A DNA stretch of 38,152 nt. Origin: an uncultured Dehalococcoidia bacterium. GTDB lineage: Bacteria > Chloroflexota > Dehalococcoidia > Dehalococcoidales > UBA1222. The stretch is from contig CAIMVG010000029.1 of NCBI GenBank assembly GCA_903844845.1, forward strand, positions 1-38,152, written 5' to 3'. Both the position numbers and the translations under genes were made by a program. Below the pieces are notes generated by a model. It had not been told where the DNA came from and ran no database searches. It saw nothing but the letters and a program-made list of their open reading frames with translations. This document shows positions 25,161 through 32,160 of the stretch, in pieces. Position 1 is the first letter of the stretch; each line of letters begins with the position of its first letter.

Positions 25161-28100
25161 ATGTCACACAAGGGCGACAGAAACAAAAAGCTTGACACTC
25201 TATCGCGACGGGATTTTTTAAAAAAAGCGGGGGTCGTTTTAGGCGGTGCAACTTTCATTTCGTTGCCTTTTGCTGCCGCCTGTGGGAATATTTCTAAAAT
25301 TTTCACCAGTTCAAATGCAACTCTTCCTTCCGTTACAACAACCAAACCTTCAACAAACAACCCTCAGACTTCGTTGACTCCCGTTTCCTCCAGCCCCGCC
25401 ACTTCCTTCACATTTCCAACTGCGACTTCGATACCCAATCTTTTCGATTTGTCTTTGACTGCCTCGTCATCGTCTGGCAAGCCGGCGAATGTAAGCGGGT
25501 ACACAGTATCCGATCGTATGTTTATAGATTGGCATCTGGCTGACCAGACCCGGTGGTTCCGCTGGGGCCGTAAAAGCAGCGGTACCGTTAGATTGCTCTG
25601 GCAAGTTTCTATGATGCCATTTGATAACAGCACAGTGACTGCCTTAAATCCGCCGGGTCTGGTCGCGAGCGGTGTTCTGGAATCACGCTCGTCTGAATTC
25701 AGCGTCAACTTCGCCAAATTCTTGCCGGGGTCTAACCTTGTGAAGGCCAATTTATCCAACGCTTCTTTTTACACTGTTGTGAAACAAAATTCTTATATGC
25801 CGTCATGGTCGGCCTTCAACGTACCGAGTTCCCGCGGCGTATTGACTCTAAACACAGCGATATCCAGCCGCATCTCCAGTGTAAGCAATTTGAACTCCGG
25901 CAAGGTCTCCCTTCTTAAAAATTACAACAGCACACTTGGGAATCCATCGTCAATCCAAACGCCCGATTTCAGCAAGCCGGTTGTAGTTTCAGATGCAAAT
26001 CAATCCGCTTTGAAATCGGTTCTCGAAGCTACCGGCACGGTGAAACAATATAATTACTATATAAGGGTCGTTGCTTTGGATGCCAGCGACAACCCTGTCG
26101 GGACGCCCTCGAACACGATTGTAGCCTTATGCGGCGACCCGATTTTCGAGAAAGATATCAGCGTGTTGCCCCAAATGCTGAGGGCACAGCTTTTTGGCAC
26201 TGGGGATTTTCAGTATTCTGCCATTTTCAATCTGGACTGGACCACCGGGGCTGCCCTCAACAAGAAGTTTATAGCCCCGTTTACGGATACCAAGGACTAT
26301 GGGTACACATATTTTCAGGTGACCGCGGAGAACGTAGATCCGAATAGGCTCTCCGCGCTACATCCGCCGGGATTGGCAGCGACGGTTATTAGCTCGGAAC
26401 TGGGAAATGACAACCTTGGCGCTAAAGGTGTAATCGCACAGATAGATTTCCGTAATTTTGCTCCGGCCGCGGATGCCAAGAACCCTGTTCAGATACGCTA
26501 TTTTGTACGCGCCATACATGTTTATTCGGACACGGCTAACCCGGGGTACGCTCGCCTGGTTTTTTCACCCCCTGCGATCGTAAATTATGGCGACCCCAAA
26601 GCCATCGCTTACCAGAATCCCTACCTTGTCAATGTTGACATCGGGAGCCCTTCGGTAAGATTCGTCACATATTCTCCCCCTTATTTCGGAGACAACCCCA
26701 GTGATCACGTTATCGTGACCCAGGTTCCGGGCGCTCCTTTCGATTGGCTGAAGGTTGGGGAGCAGCGCACCGTCAGCGGCTTGAGGGACTGGCTTCTGGA
26801 TCAAAACCGGAACAAAGACAATAGCGTCTTGAACATGCTCATACAGGGGTTCAACGGGCTTTTCGGCGGGATTGCCAAGTTGATCAACTCGGTCAGCCAG
26901 GCATGGTCCCAAATACAGTCCGCTGTCGTAGCCGGGCTCGCCAGCGTAGGGATTCCCCCTGTGATCGGCGGGATGTTGTTGAACGCGGCGCTCATGGCAG
27001 CCGGCGTGCCGCCAACCCTCCCTAATTTTGACGATTTGAGCAACATGGCATCCGGCGAGCTGGCTGATATGCTTGTTGAACAATCGGGTGGTATCGTACC
27101 GAGCGATGTAGCTAAAGCGGCCGTCAATCAAGTGGTCGATCAGGCGAAAAAAGTAGCTGCCTCCACCATCGCCGGGCTCAACGGCGACTTAAGCGTTCTA
27201 AATGGATGCTTGAAACCCGATACGAGTTATGTGTGGAAACCTGCCATCATTTCACTGGAACTATACAATCCGCTCAAGACCCAGATCCCCTCGGGTAATT
27301 TCCTGCTCCGGTTTGTCGAGTCTACCGACTTTAGCGTCACTCCCACTTCGAAAAGTTATTTTTATCCTCAAACTGTTTCTTACCCCCCTGTCCCTGCGGG
27401 ACAAAAAGTTTCACTCGCCATTCCCCTGGATGAAGCCTGCTACAAAGTTATCGGCGGAGGTGAAAAACATTTCCCGGAGGATTATTCCGGAGGAACGGAC
27501 GACACAACGTGGAACAAACTTATATTGGGGCATAAGCAGCTGTCGGCGCTGGTCACCGATATCCAGCCGAATATCCCCGACCCCGGTGATTTCGAAAAAG
27601 AATTGGGCATGGGAGGGATAGTTTTCATACATCTGAATATACTTCCCAGTGTTTTGAATGTCCGCCGGGATTTAAGCGGCATAAAAACCGCATGGGCGTC
27701 GGGTTCTGACGACCGTTTCCCCGGGATGGTATACGTCTCGACGACGGGCAGCGATACAGGGACCGGGTCTTATTATCATCCGTATAAAACCCTCGATAAA
27801 GCCTTCTCTGTTTCTGTAAGCAACGATGCCATTCTGCTTGAACCGGGGACTTATCAGGCTAGCAACCTGAGCGTTACCAACCCTGGCCAATCTATCGGGG
27901 GTATCGCTCCCGGCGTAATCATCAAGGCTGGCACCGGTGTGGATTATTGCTTCAACGTCGGCAGCAAGGCCAACGATTTTACCATTAGAGGGATAGAGTT
28001 AGACGGCGGGTTATCGATAAACGGCGTCTCGGCAGTAAAACTCGAGGATTTGCGGATACTCAACCCACGAAGTGTGGGTTTACAGATGAACAACTGCCAA

Positions 28101-28877
28101 AATGCGGCAATAACCCGCTGCGAAGTAGGTAAAAGCGGGACAACGTCCGCCAACCCCACCCTTGGGGTCAACCTGAACAATTGCTACGCATTTTCCATGA
28201 CGGACTGCAGCATTCACAACATCACTAACGGAACCGGCCTTCAAATCAGCGGCGGTTCGCTGGGATCGGTCAAAAACAGCGTGGTTAGTTTTTGCCTGAC
28301 GGGGATCTCTTTGGGTGGTACCGGTAATACCGTGGACAACTGCTTCATCCATGATACCGACCTCTCCGGGGTAACATTTGTCGGAAGTACCAATTGTTCC
28401 TTAACCCGTTGCACTTTGAAGGACACTGCCATTGATGAGTTGTACGGATTCGCTCCCCTTTATTTTGACTTCGGCACCGGTGCCCCAAATAGTGTCACAT
28501 TGGTACAATCCCAGAATTTGGGATATTTTCCTCAAGTGTACTACGCTCAGTATTGCGTCTTTTCGGAAAAGGGCCACAACAATGATATCGCTATGGTGAA
28601 TGCCAGCAGCGATTTAACAAAAGTGGGGATCAGCAAAAATCAGCAACCATACATCTCTGATAATATATACTACTCCGCGTTGGGGAAAGTACGCATGGTT
28701 GACCTCCGAAATAACAAGTATTATCAATTCACCCCCGCGGCGACCATGCCGCCCGGGATTAACTCTTTCGCCTGGGCCGATATTGCCATCGACCGAAATT
28801 CCAAGGAACTTGATCCCAAAATCGATATTCTGGGGCATTCGGCGGTACCGGATTGTCTGGGCGAGGGGGTGCAATAG
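25161..28877 (+). CDS. Large Tat-exported lipoprotein with C-terminal right-handed beta-helix
   Basis: The protein has 1238 residues. It begins with a twin-arginine signal (SRRDFLKKAG, 15-24), a hydrophobic stretch and a lipobox ending at Cys41 (FAAAC), so it should fold in the cytoplasm and be lipid-anchored outside. A Ser/Thr/Pro-rich linker covers about 50-90. Two related beta-rich modules follow, marked by ALNPPGLVASG near 160 and CGDP near 324, then ALHPPGLAAT near 399 and YGDP near 476. A Gly/Ala-rich hydrophobic region with GVPPTLPNFDDL lies near 600-625. From about 857 comes YVSTTGSDTGTGSYYHPYKTLDKAF, the DUF1565-like entry to a beta-helix with many short repeats (ITRCEVG, MTDCSIHN, VDNCFIHD). 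Function is unknown; a surface carbohydrate-binding or adhesion role is plausible. The region is AT-richer than its neighbours. Confidence 0.75.
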   Translation: MSHKGDRNKKLDTLSRRDFLKKAGVVLGGATFISLPFAAACGNISKIFTSSNATLPSVTTTKPSTNNPQTSLTPVSSSPATSFTFPTATSIPNLFDLSLTASSSSGKPANVSGYTVSDRMFIDWHLADQTRWFRWGRKSSGTVRLLWQVSMMPFDNSTVTALNPPGLVASGVLESRSSEFSVNFAKFLPGSNLVKANLSNASFYTVVKQNSYMPSWSAFNVPSSRGVLTLNTAISSRISSVSNLNSGKVSLLKNYNSTLGNPSSIQTPDFSKPVVVSDANQSALKSVLEATGTVKQYNYYIRVVALDASDNPVGTPSNTIVALCGDPIFEKDISVLPQMLRAQLFGTGDFQYSAIFNLDWTTGAALNKKFIAPFTDTKDYGYTYFQVTAENVDPNRLSALHPPGLAATVISSELGNDNLGAKGVIAQIDFRNFAPAADAKNPVQIRYFVRAIHVYSDTANPGYARLVFSPPAIVNYGDPKAIAYQNPYLVNVDIGSPSVRFVTYSPPYFGDNPSDHVIVTQVPGAPFDWLKVGEQRTVSGLRDWLLDQNRNKDNSVLNMLIQGFNGLFGGIAKLINSVSQAWSQIQSAVVAGLASVGIPPVIGGMLLNAALMAAGVPPTLPNFDDLSNMASGELADMLVEQSGGIVPSDVAKAAVNQVVDQAKKVAASTIAGLNGDLSVLNGCLKPDTSYVWKPAIISLELYNPLKTQIPSGNFLLRFVESTDFSVTPTSKSYFYPQTVSYPPVPAGQKVSLAIPLDEACYKVIGGGEKHFPEDYSGGTDDTTWNKLILGHKQLSALVTDIQPNIPDPGDFEKELGMGGIVFIHLNILPSVLNVRRDLSGIKTAWASGSDDRFPGMVYVSTTGSDTGTGSYYHPYKTLDKAFSVSVSNDAILLEPGTYQASNLSVTNPGQSIGGIAPGVIIKAGTGVDYCFNVGSKANDFTIRGIELDGGLSINGVSAVKLEDLRILNPRSVGLQMNNCQNAAITRCEVGKSGTTSANPTLGVNLNNCYAFSMTDCSIHNITNGTGLQISGGSLGSVKNSVVSFCLTGISLGGTGNTVDNCFIHDTDLSGVTFVGSTNCSLTRCTLKDTAIDELYGFAPLYFDFGTGAPNSVTLVQSQNLGYFPQVYYAQYCVFSEKGHNNDIAMVNASSDLTKVGISKNQQPYISDNIYYSALGKVRMVDLRNNKYYQFTPAATMPPGINSFAWADIAIDRNSKELDPKIDILGHSAVPDCLGEGVQ

Positions 28878-28929
28878 GGCTTGGTCAAAAAGCCATAATG
28901 TGTCGGCATGTCGATGACTGCCTGATTTT

Positions 28930-28948
28930 AGAAAATACCCTCCCGGGT
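28930..28948 (-). terminator. Weak terminator after rnpB
   Basis: On the minus strand ACCC-GGGA-GGGT is followed by TATTTTC, about 35 nt beyond the mature 3' end of rnpB. The stem is only 4 bp, so the call is tentative. Confidence 0.35.
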
Positions 28949-28982
28949 CTGCTCGGTGAGTGGATGTGGTTCACAAAGAAGT

Positions 28983-29335
28983 GGCCAAGTAAACCTGTAA
29001 GCCGAGTTCTGTATCCGCCCGAAGGCGGACGACGACCATCTATCTAGCCCTCCCATTACTGGGAGGGTCGTGCGACCAACCCGGGGAAAGGCCGGGCACC
29101 AGGATCCCCCTATTTGGTCTTGCTCCGGATGGGGTTTGCCCGGCCGGCCGGTCACCCGGCGCGCCGGTGAGCTCTTACCTCGCCATTTCACCCTTGCCCG
29201 CCGAAGCGGGCGGTTTGTTTCTGTGGCACTATGCCGTAGGGTCACCCCTCCTGGACGTTATCCAGCATCCTGCCCGGTGGAGCTCGGACTTTCCTCCCAG
29301 AAATAAATCAGGGCGGTCGTCCGGTTTACTTGGCC
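28983..29335 (-). ncRNA. rnpB: RNase P RNA, bacterial class A type
   Basis: This is the catalytic RNA that removes 5' leaders from tRNA precursors. The ends pair perfectly over 13 bp as helix P1 (29323-29335 with 28983-28995). The universally conserved core is present on the minus strand: GAGGAAAGTCCG near the 5' end (about 29287-29298) and ACAGAA...GGCTTAC near the 3' end (about 28996-29015). GGTAAGAGCTCACCGG and a GC-rich P12-like arm lie between. The total is about 353 nt, normal for class A. A promoter with TTGACA lies directly upstream. It follows the RNase H-GNAT gene on the same strand but has its own promoter. Confidence 0.95.
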
Positions 29336-29341
29336 GTATAT

Positions 29342-29370
29342 ACTCTATCGGAGGGGGTGGTTTATGTCAA
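29342..29370 (-). promoter_or_regulatory. Promoter of rnpB
   Basis: On the minus strand TTGACA (29365-29370) and TAGAGT (29342-29347) are 17 bp apart. The predicted start, 7 nt past the -10, coincides with the first base of helix P1 at 29335. A 12-bp palindrome, TATTTGCAAATA (29387-29398), lies 17 bp further upstream. Confidence 0.8.
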
Positions 29371-29417
29371 CAATTGTCGAAATAACTATTTGCAAATATG
29401 CCGCGGAGGGCCCGTGA

Positions 29418-30323
29418 TCAAACATGCTTCCACATACGCCTGCTGACGGTCTTGTAACCCATTTTCTCGTAAAAAGCAGTGGCTCCCCGGTTGAAATCCC
29501 ATACATTCAGATCGATGGCTTCGATGCGGCGTTCCGCAGCCCAGTCCTCCGCTGCCGCCAGCAACGCCGTGCCGGCGCCGCTCCGGTAAAACCTTCTCGC
29601 CACGCAGAGGTAGCTTATCTTGACGAAACGCCGCGGGCGCAGCATTGAGCCAACCTCGGGTTCTTTTATTTTCAAAAGGATATATCCGAGAACCTCCGTT
29701 CCCCTTTCTGCGACCATAAGGACTGCATGTTCATCCGCCATAGCGGAATCAAACTCCTTTACCCTTTCCTCATGGGACATGGTCCTGAAGAAATCAGGAA
29801 CTCCTTCGACATGCTGCTTCTCGAGTTCAATGAAGATACTGAGCATGTCCGGGTAATCAGATTGTGTAGCGCGCCTGGATTTGATGGCAGGAGCCCCGGG
29901 TGGTTTTCTCCGTTGTTTGGGGGAATCCAGCGCCTGGTTGGCCAGCCTGTCGGCTTCCGAATTCTTTTCGCGCGGGATGTGATGTACTTTGAACGAAGTG
30001 AACCCGCGGCACAATTGCTGTGTTTTTAGATAAAGAGGGGTTAATGATGCGTTTTTTACTTTATATTCGCCTGAGAGCTGGCGTACCACGAGTTCCGAGT
30101 CAGAGCAGATTTCGACTCCGGTTGCCCCGATGTCCCGCGCTTTTTCCAGCCCGGCTATCATCGCGCGGTATTCGGCCTGGTTGTTAGTCGCTTTCCCAAG
30201 GCAAAGAGATATGGTTTCGAGGATTTGCCCGATTTCATCCTGGATAACGACCCCAATAGCGGCCGGCCCGGGGTTTCCGCGTGAGGCGCCATCGGTGAAT
30301 ATAACGACTTTCTTAGGAGCCAT
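29418..30323 (-). CDS. Fusion of RNase H type I and a GNAT acetyltransferase
   Basis: The protein has 301 residues from ATG 30323, two bases after the stop of the zinc-ribbon gene. Residues 1-135 form an RNase HI domain with all four acidic catalytic residues: Asp11 (FTDGAS), Glu51 (NNQAEY), Asp75 (CSDSE) and Asp125 (EADRLAN). It should cleave RNA in RNA-DNA hybrids. A basic, Pro-rich linker (SPKQRRKPPGAP) joins a GNAT domain (about 149-301) with the acetyl-CoA site YLCVARRFYRSGAGTALL and the C-terminal NRGATAFYEKMGYK. RNase H fused to other domains is known (actinobacterial RNase H-phosphatase), but I do not recall this pairing as described. The acetylation target is unknown. The gene lies between a zinc-ribbon protein and rnpB. 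Confidence 0.88.
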   Translation of the reverse strand: MAPKKVVIFTDGASRGNPGPAAIGVVIQDEIGQILETISLCLGKATNNQAEYRAMIAGLEKARDIGATGVEICSDSELVVRQLSGEYKVKNASLTPLYLKTQQLCRGFTSFKVHHIPREKNSEADRLANQALDSPKQRRKPPGAPAIKSRRATQSDYPDMLSIFIELEKQHVEGVPDFFRTMSHEERVKEFDSAMADEHAVLMVAERGTEVLGYILLKIKEPEVGSMLRPRRFVKISYLCVARRFYRSGAGTALLAAAEDWAAERRIEAIDLNVWDFNRGATAFYEKMGYKTVSRRMWKHV

Positions 30324-30325
30324 TT

Positions 30326-31018
30326 TTACTCGAAATACAGTATCCTGCTGCAGCTGGAGCACTGGGCCATTTTCCCGCTGCGGGCTTTTTGCAGTTCCGC
30401 GCTCGAGAGCGATATCCGGCAGCGCCCGCAGGTGCCCTTATCGATCTTAGCCACTGCGATACCGCGGCGGGTCTTTATCTCTGCGTAAAAGTTTAATTCT
30501 TCAGGAGGTATCGCTAAAATTATCTTCTTGCGGCCTTCTTTTAACTGAGCCAGTTTGACGGTAAGTTCTTCTATCTGCAGGTGCAGGCTCTTGTGTTCCG
30601 CGCCCAGACGGCTCTCCAGCGATTTCAGGTCATCCTCGAATTTCTTTATACGTTTCTGGGTGTCTTCGATCTTTTCCATATATCCCATGGCTGTTTCTTC
30701 CAGGGGGTCGCGCTGTTTTTTGAGGGATTCCAGCTCCTGTTGAAGGCTGCCCAACTCCTTGGGGTTACGGACGCGCCCGCTGTAAAGGGACTCGTTGGCG
30801 ACCGTCATCTTCCCGGTGATATCCGAGATAGACCAATCGTTTTCTTTTTGCAGTTTCAAGAGGGCATCGAGTTCTGATTGGGATTTGGCCAGCAGCGCTT
30901 TCGCACGGCGTAATTCTTCATTCTCGTTGAGTTTAGCTGTCGCCAGGGCTGATAGTTTATCTGTGGATTCTATTTCGAGGTCACAATCCTGTAGCTGGTT
31001 CAGTTGACGGACGCTCAT
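30326..31018 (-). CDS. Coiled-coil protein with C-terminal C4 zinc ribbon
   Basis: The 230-residue protein starts with a long coiled coil (about 10-170; NESLYSGRVRNPKELGSLQQELESLKKQRDPLEE is the typical hinge of this family) and ends in a zinc ribbon with CGRC and CSSC, near residues 198-201 and 221-224. The family has structurally characterised members in Helicobacter and is widespread next to RNase H genes; in Mycobacterium the homologue sits beside the RNase H-phosphatase fusion gene, as I recall. It probably binds nucleic acid or a nucleic-acid enzyme. The promoter places the transcript start at the ATG itself, so the mRNA seems leaderless. The stop is 2 bp before the RNase H-GNAT start. 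Confidence 0.88.
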   Translation of the reverse strand: MSVRQLNQLQDCDLEIESTDKLSALATAKLNENEELRRAKALLAKSQSELDALLKLQKENDWSISDITGKMTVANESLYSGRVRNPKELGSLQQELESLKKQRDPLEETAMGYMEKIEDTQKRIKKFEDDLKSLESRLGAEHKSLHLQIEELTVKLAQLKEGRKKIILAIPPEELNFYAEIKTRRGIAVAKIDKGTCGRCRISLSSAELQKARSGKMAQCSSCSRILYFE

Positions 31019-31024
31019 AAAACT

Positions 31025-31053
31025 ATTTTAGCCTTCGTGATATCGAATAGCAA
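31025..31053 (-). promoter_or_regulatory. Leaderless promoter for zinc-ribbon and RNase H-GNAT genes
   Basis: On the minus strand TTGCTA (31048-31053) and TAAAAT (31025-31030) are 17 bp apart. A start 7 nt beyond the -10 falls at 31018, the A of the ATG. Confidence 0.55.
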
Positions 31054-31090
31054 CGGAGGTTGGCGCCGCCTGGCGGAATAAAGGCCTAAC

Positions 31091-31345
31091 TTATTTATGA
31101 AACTCGTCCGCGCGCGCCAGGTTGTAGCAATCCAGGCACATGATCTCGCAGGACATGGCTGTCCCTTTCGCAGGGACAGTGATATAACGCGGGGCCCACC
31201 CCCCCGAGGTGCCCGCTCCGCGGTTTTCGAATACGAGGCGGTTGGTGCAGCGGGAATATATATGGCCGTGGGAAACACGGCGGCATTCACACTGGCCTCC
31301 GGCTTTCTCCCATGCCTGTAAAACGGATATTTCGGGGATTGCCAT
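31091..31345 (-). CDS. Small HNH-like zinc protein with altered catalytic motif
   Basis: An 84-residue protein from ATG 31345; the longer frame to 31405 would include the promoter. The layout follows small HNH nucleases: VLQAWEKAGGQCEC, H-x-H...RC, LVFENRG, then CEIMCLDCY. In relatives I remember, the core reads WEAHH, later SNCEI and a final DCH. Here these are WAPRY, MSCEI and DCY, so the catalytic His, Asn and His appear replaced while the zinc-binding cysteines remain. It may therefore be a nucleic-acid-binding protein without nuclease activity. It is divergent from the yqeY-like gene and 72 bp upstream of the zinc-ribbon gene on the same strand. Confidence 0.6.
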   Translation of the reverse strand: MAIPEISVLQAWEKAGGQCECRRVSHGHIYSRCTNRLVFENRGAGTSGGWAPRYITVPAKGTAMSCEIMCLDCYNLARADEFHK

Positions 31346-31357
31346 ATCTTCCCTATA

Positions 31358-31387
31358 ATTATGACAGCAATAAACGTGATAAAGCAA
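31358..31387 (-). promoter_or_regulatory. Promoter of the HNH-like gene, nearly leaderless
   Basis: On the minus strand TTGCTT (31382-31387) and CATAAT (31358-31363) are 18 bp apart. The start would be near 31351, about 6 nt before the ATG. It stands back to back with the yqeY-like promoter, with 11 bp between the two -35 boxes. Confidence 0.45.
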
Positions 31388-31398
31388 CATCCGGGCTA

Positions 31399-31427
31399 TT
31401 GACACCCCAATTTTTTGAGATTAAAAT
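31399..31427 (+). promoter_or_regulatory. Strong promoter of the yqeY-like gene
   Basis: TTGACA (31399-31404) and TAAAAT (31422-31427) are 17 bp apart. It gives a leader of about 115 nt, long compared with the other promoters here, containing a 27-codon ORF. Confidence 0.75.
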
Positions 31428-31451
31428 AGCTGCGTTTTCCCGGGATACAAG

Positions 31452-31535
31452 ATGAGCTGCTCCGGAGTGTCAGGAAAACGGCACCCGCCAGCAGGCAAGC
31501 AACCAGGTCTCCGCACGCAGATCCTAAACCGGTGA
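31452..31535 (+). CDS. Possible 27-codon upstream ORF in the yqeY-like leader
   Basis: An ATG at 31452 opens a basic 27-residue frame (MSCSGVSGKRHPPAGKQPGL at the start) that ends in TGA 13 nt before the yqeY-like ATG. No good SD precedes it. It could be a leader peptide or chance; there is no evidence of translation beyond its position. Confidence 0.25.
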   Translation: MSCSGVSGKRHPPAGKQPGLRTQILNR

Positions 31536-31548
31536 AGCAAGGATAAGA

Positions 31549-32106
31549 ATGGACAGTCCGCTCAAGCTAAAATTGAATGACGACCTGAAGCAGGCGATGA
31601 GGGCAGGAGACAGCCTGCGCTGTTCCGTCATACGCATGGTGCTGTCGGCCTTGAAATACAAGGAAGGAGCCAAGGTGCAGGCAATCCTGGCTTCGATGAA
31701 TTTCACCGAAGTCGCCAGGCAGGCCGAACTCCACGGTACCCCGATGCCCCCGGGCTTCGACCATGCCGAGATCGCCAAGCAGGTCACGATCACCGACGAC
31801 GATATCCGCGGCGTGATCGCCCGGGAGATAAAACAACGTAAGGAAAGCGTCGAGGCCTACACACAGGCGAAGCGCCCGGACCTGGCAGCGAAGGAAGATG
31901 CCGAGATGGCCATCCTGAAAGCCTATCTCCCGGAACAAATGAACAGGGAAGAGATCGTCACCCTTGTTCGCAAAATTATCGCCGAAACCGGCGCGCAGGG
32001 GCCCAGGGACAAAAACAAAGTCATGCCCAAACTCATGCCCCTGGTCAAAGGCAAAGCAGACGGCCAGGAAGTGAATGCCGTCGTTACCGAACTGCTCGGC
32101 TCATAA
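31549..32106 (+). CDS. GatB/YqeY-domain protein
   Basis: The protein has 185 residues and belongs to the YqeY family, whose fold is related to the tRNA-binding tail of amidotransferase subunit GatB. The N-terminal LKLNDDLKQAMRAGDSLRCSVIRMVLSALK and the segment IAREIKQRKESVEAYTQAKRPDLAAKEDAEMAILKAYLPEQM are diagnostic. The C-terminus (MPKLMPLVKGKADGQEVNAVVTELL) is typical. Compared with YqeY of about 148 residues there is an insertion of about 30 residues near 43-78 (ILASMNFTEVARQAELHGTPMPPGFDHAEI). AAGGA lies just upstream. The biological role of the family is unsettled. It has its own promoter and terminator. Confidence 0.9.
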   Translation: MDSPLKLKLNDDLKQAMRAGDSLRCSVIRMVLSALKYKEGAKVQAILASMNFTEVARQAELHGTPMPPGFDHAEIAKQVTITDDDIRGVIAREIKQRKESVEAYTQAKRPDLAAKEDAEMAILKAYLPEQMNREEIVTLVRKIIAETGAQGPRDKNKVMPKLMPLVKGKADGQEVNAVVTELLGS

Positions 32107-32120
32107 AACCACCTTCGGTT

Positions 32121-32157
32121 AAAAAAGGGGGATATTCCAGCCTCTCCCTTTTTTTGC
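32121..32157. terminator. Bidirectional terminator between the yqeY-like and radical SAM genes
   Basis: AAAAAAGGGGGA (32121-32132) pairs with TCTCCCTTTTTT (from 32143) with one G-U. A and T runs on either side serve both convergent genes. Confidence 0.75.
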
Positions 32158-32160
32158 AAA

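Noticed and set aside
31435-31548. tRNA or other structured RNA in the yqeY-like leader
   Set aside because: No cloverleaf, T-loop signature or CCA end could be found on either strand.
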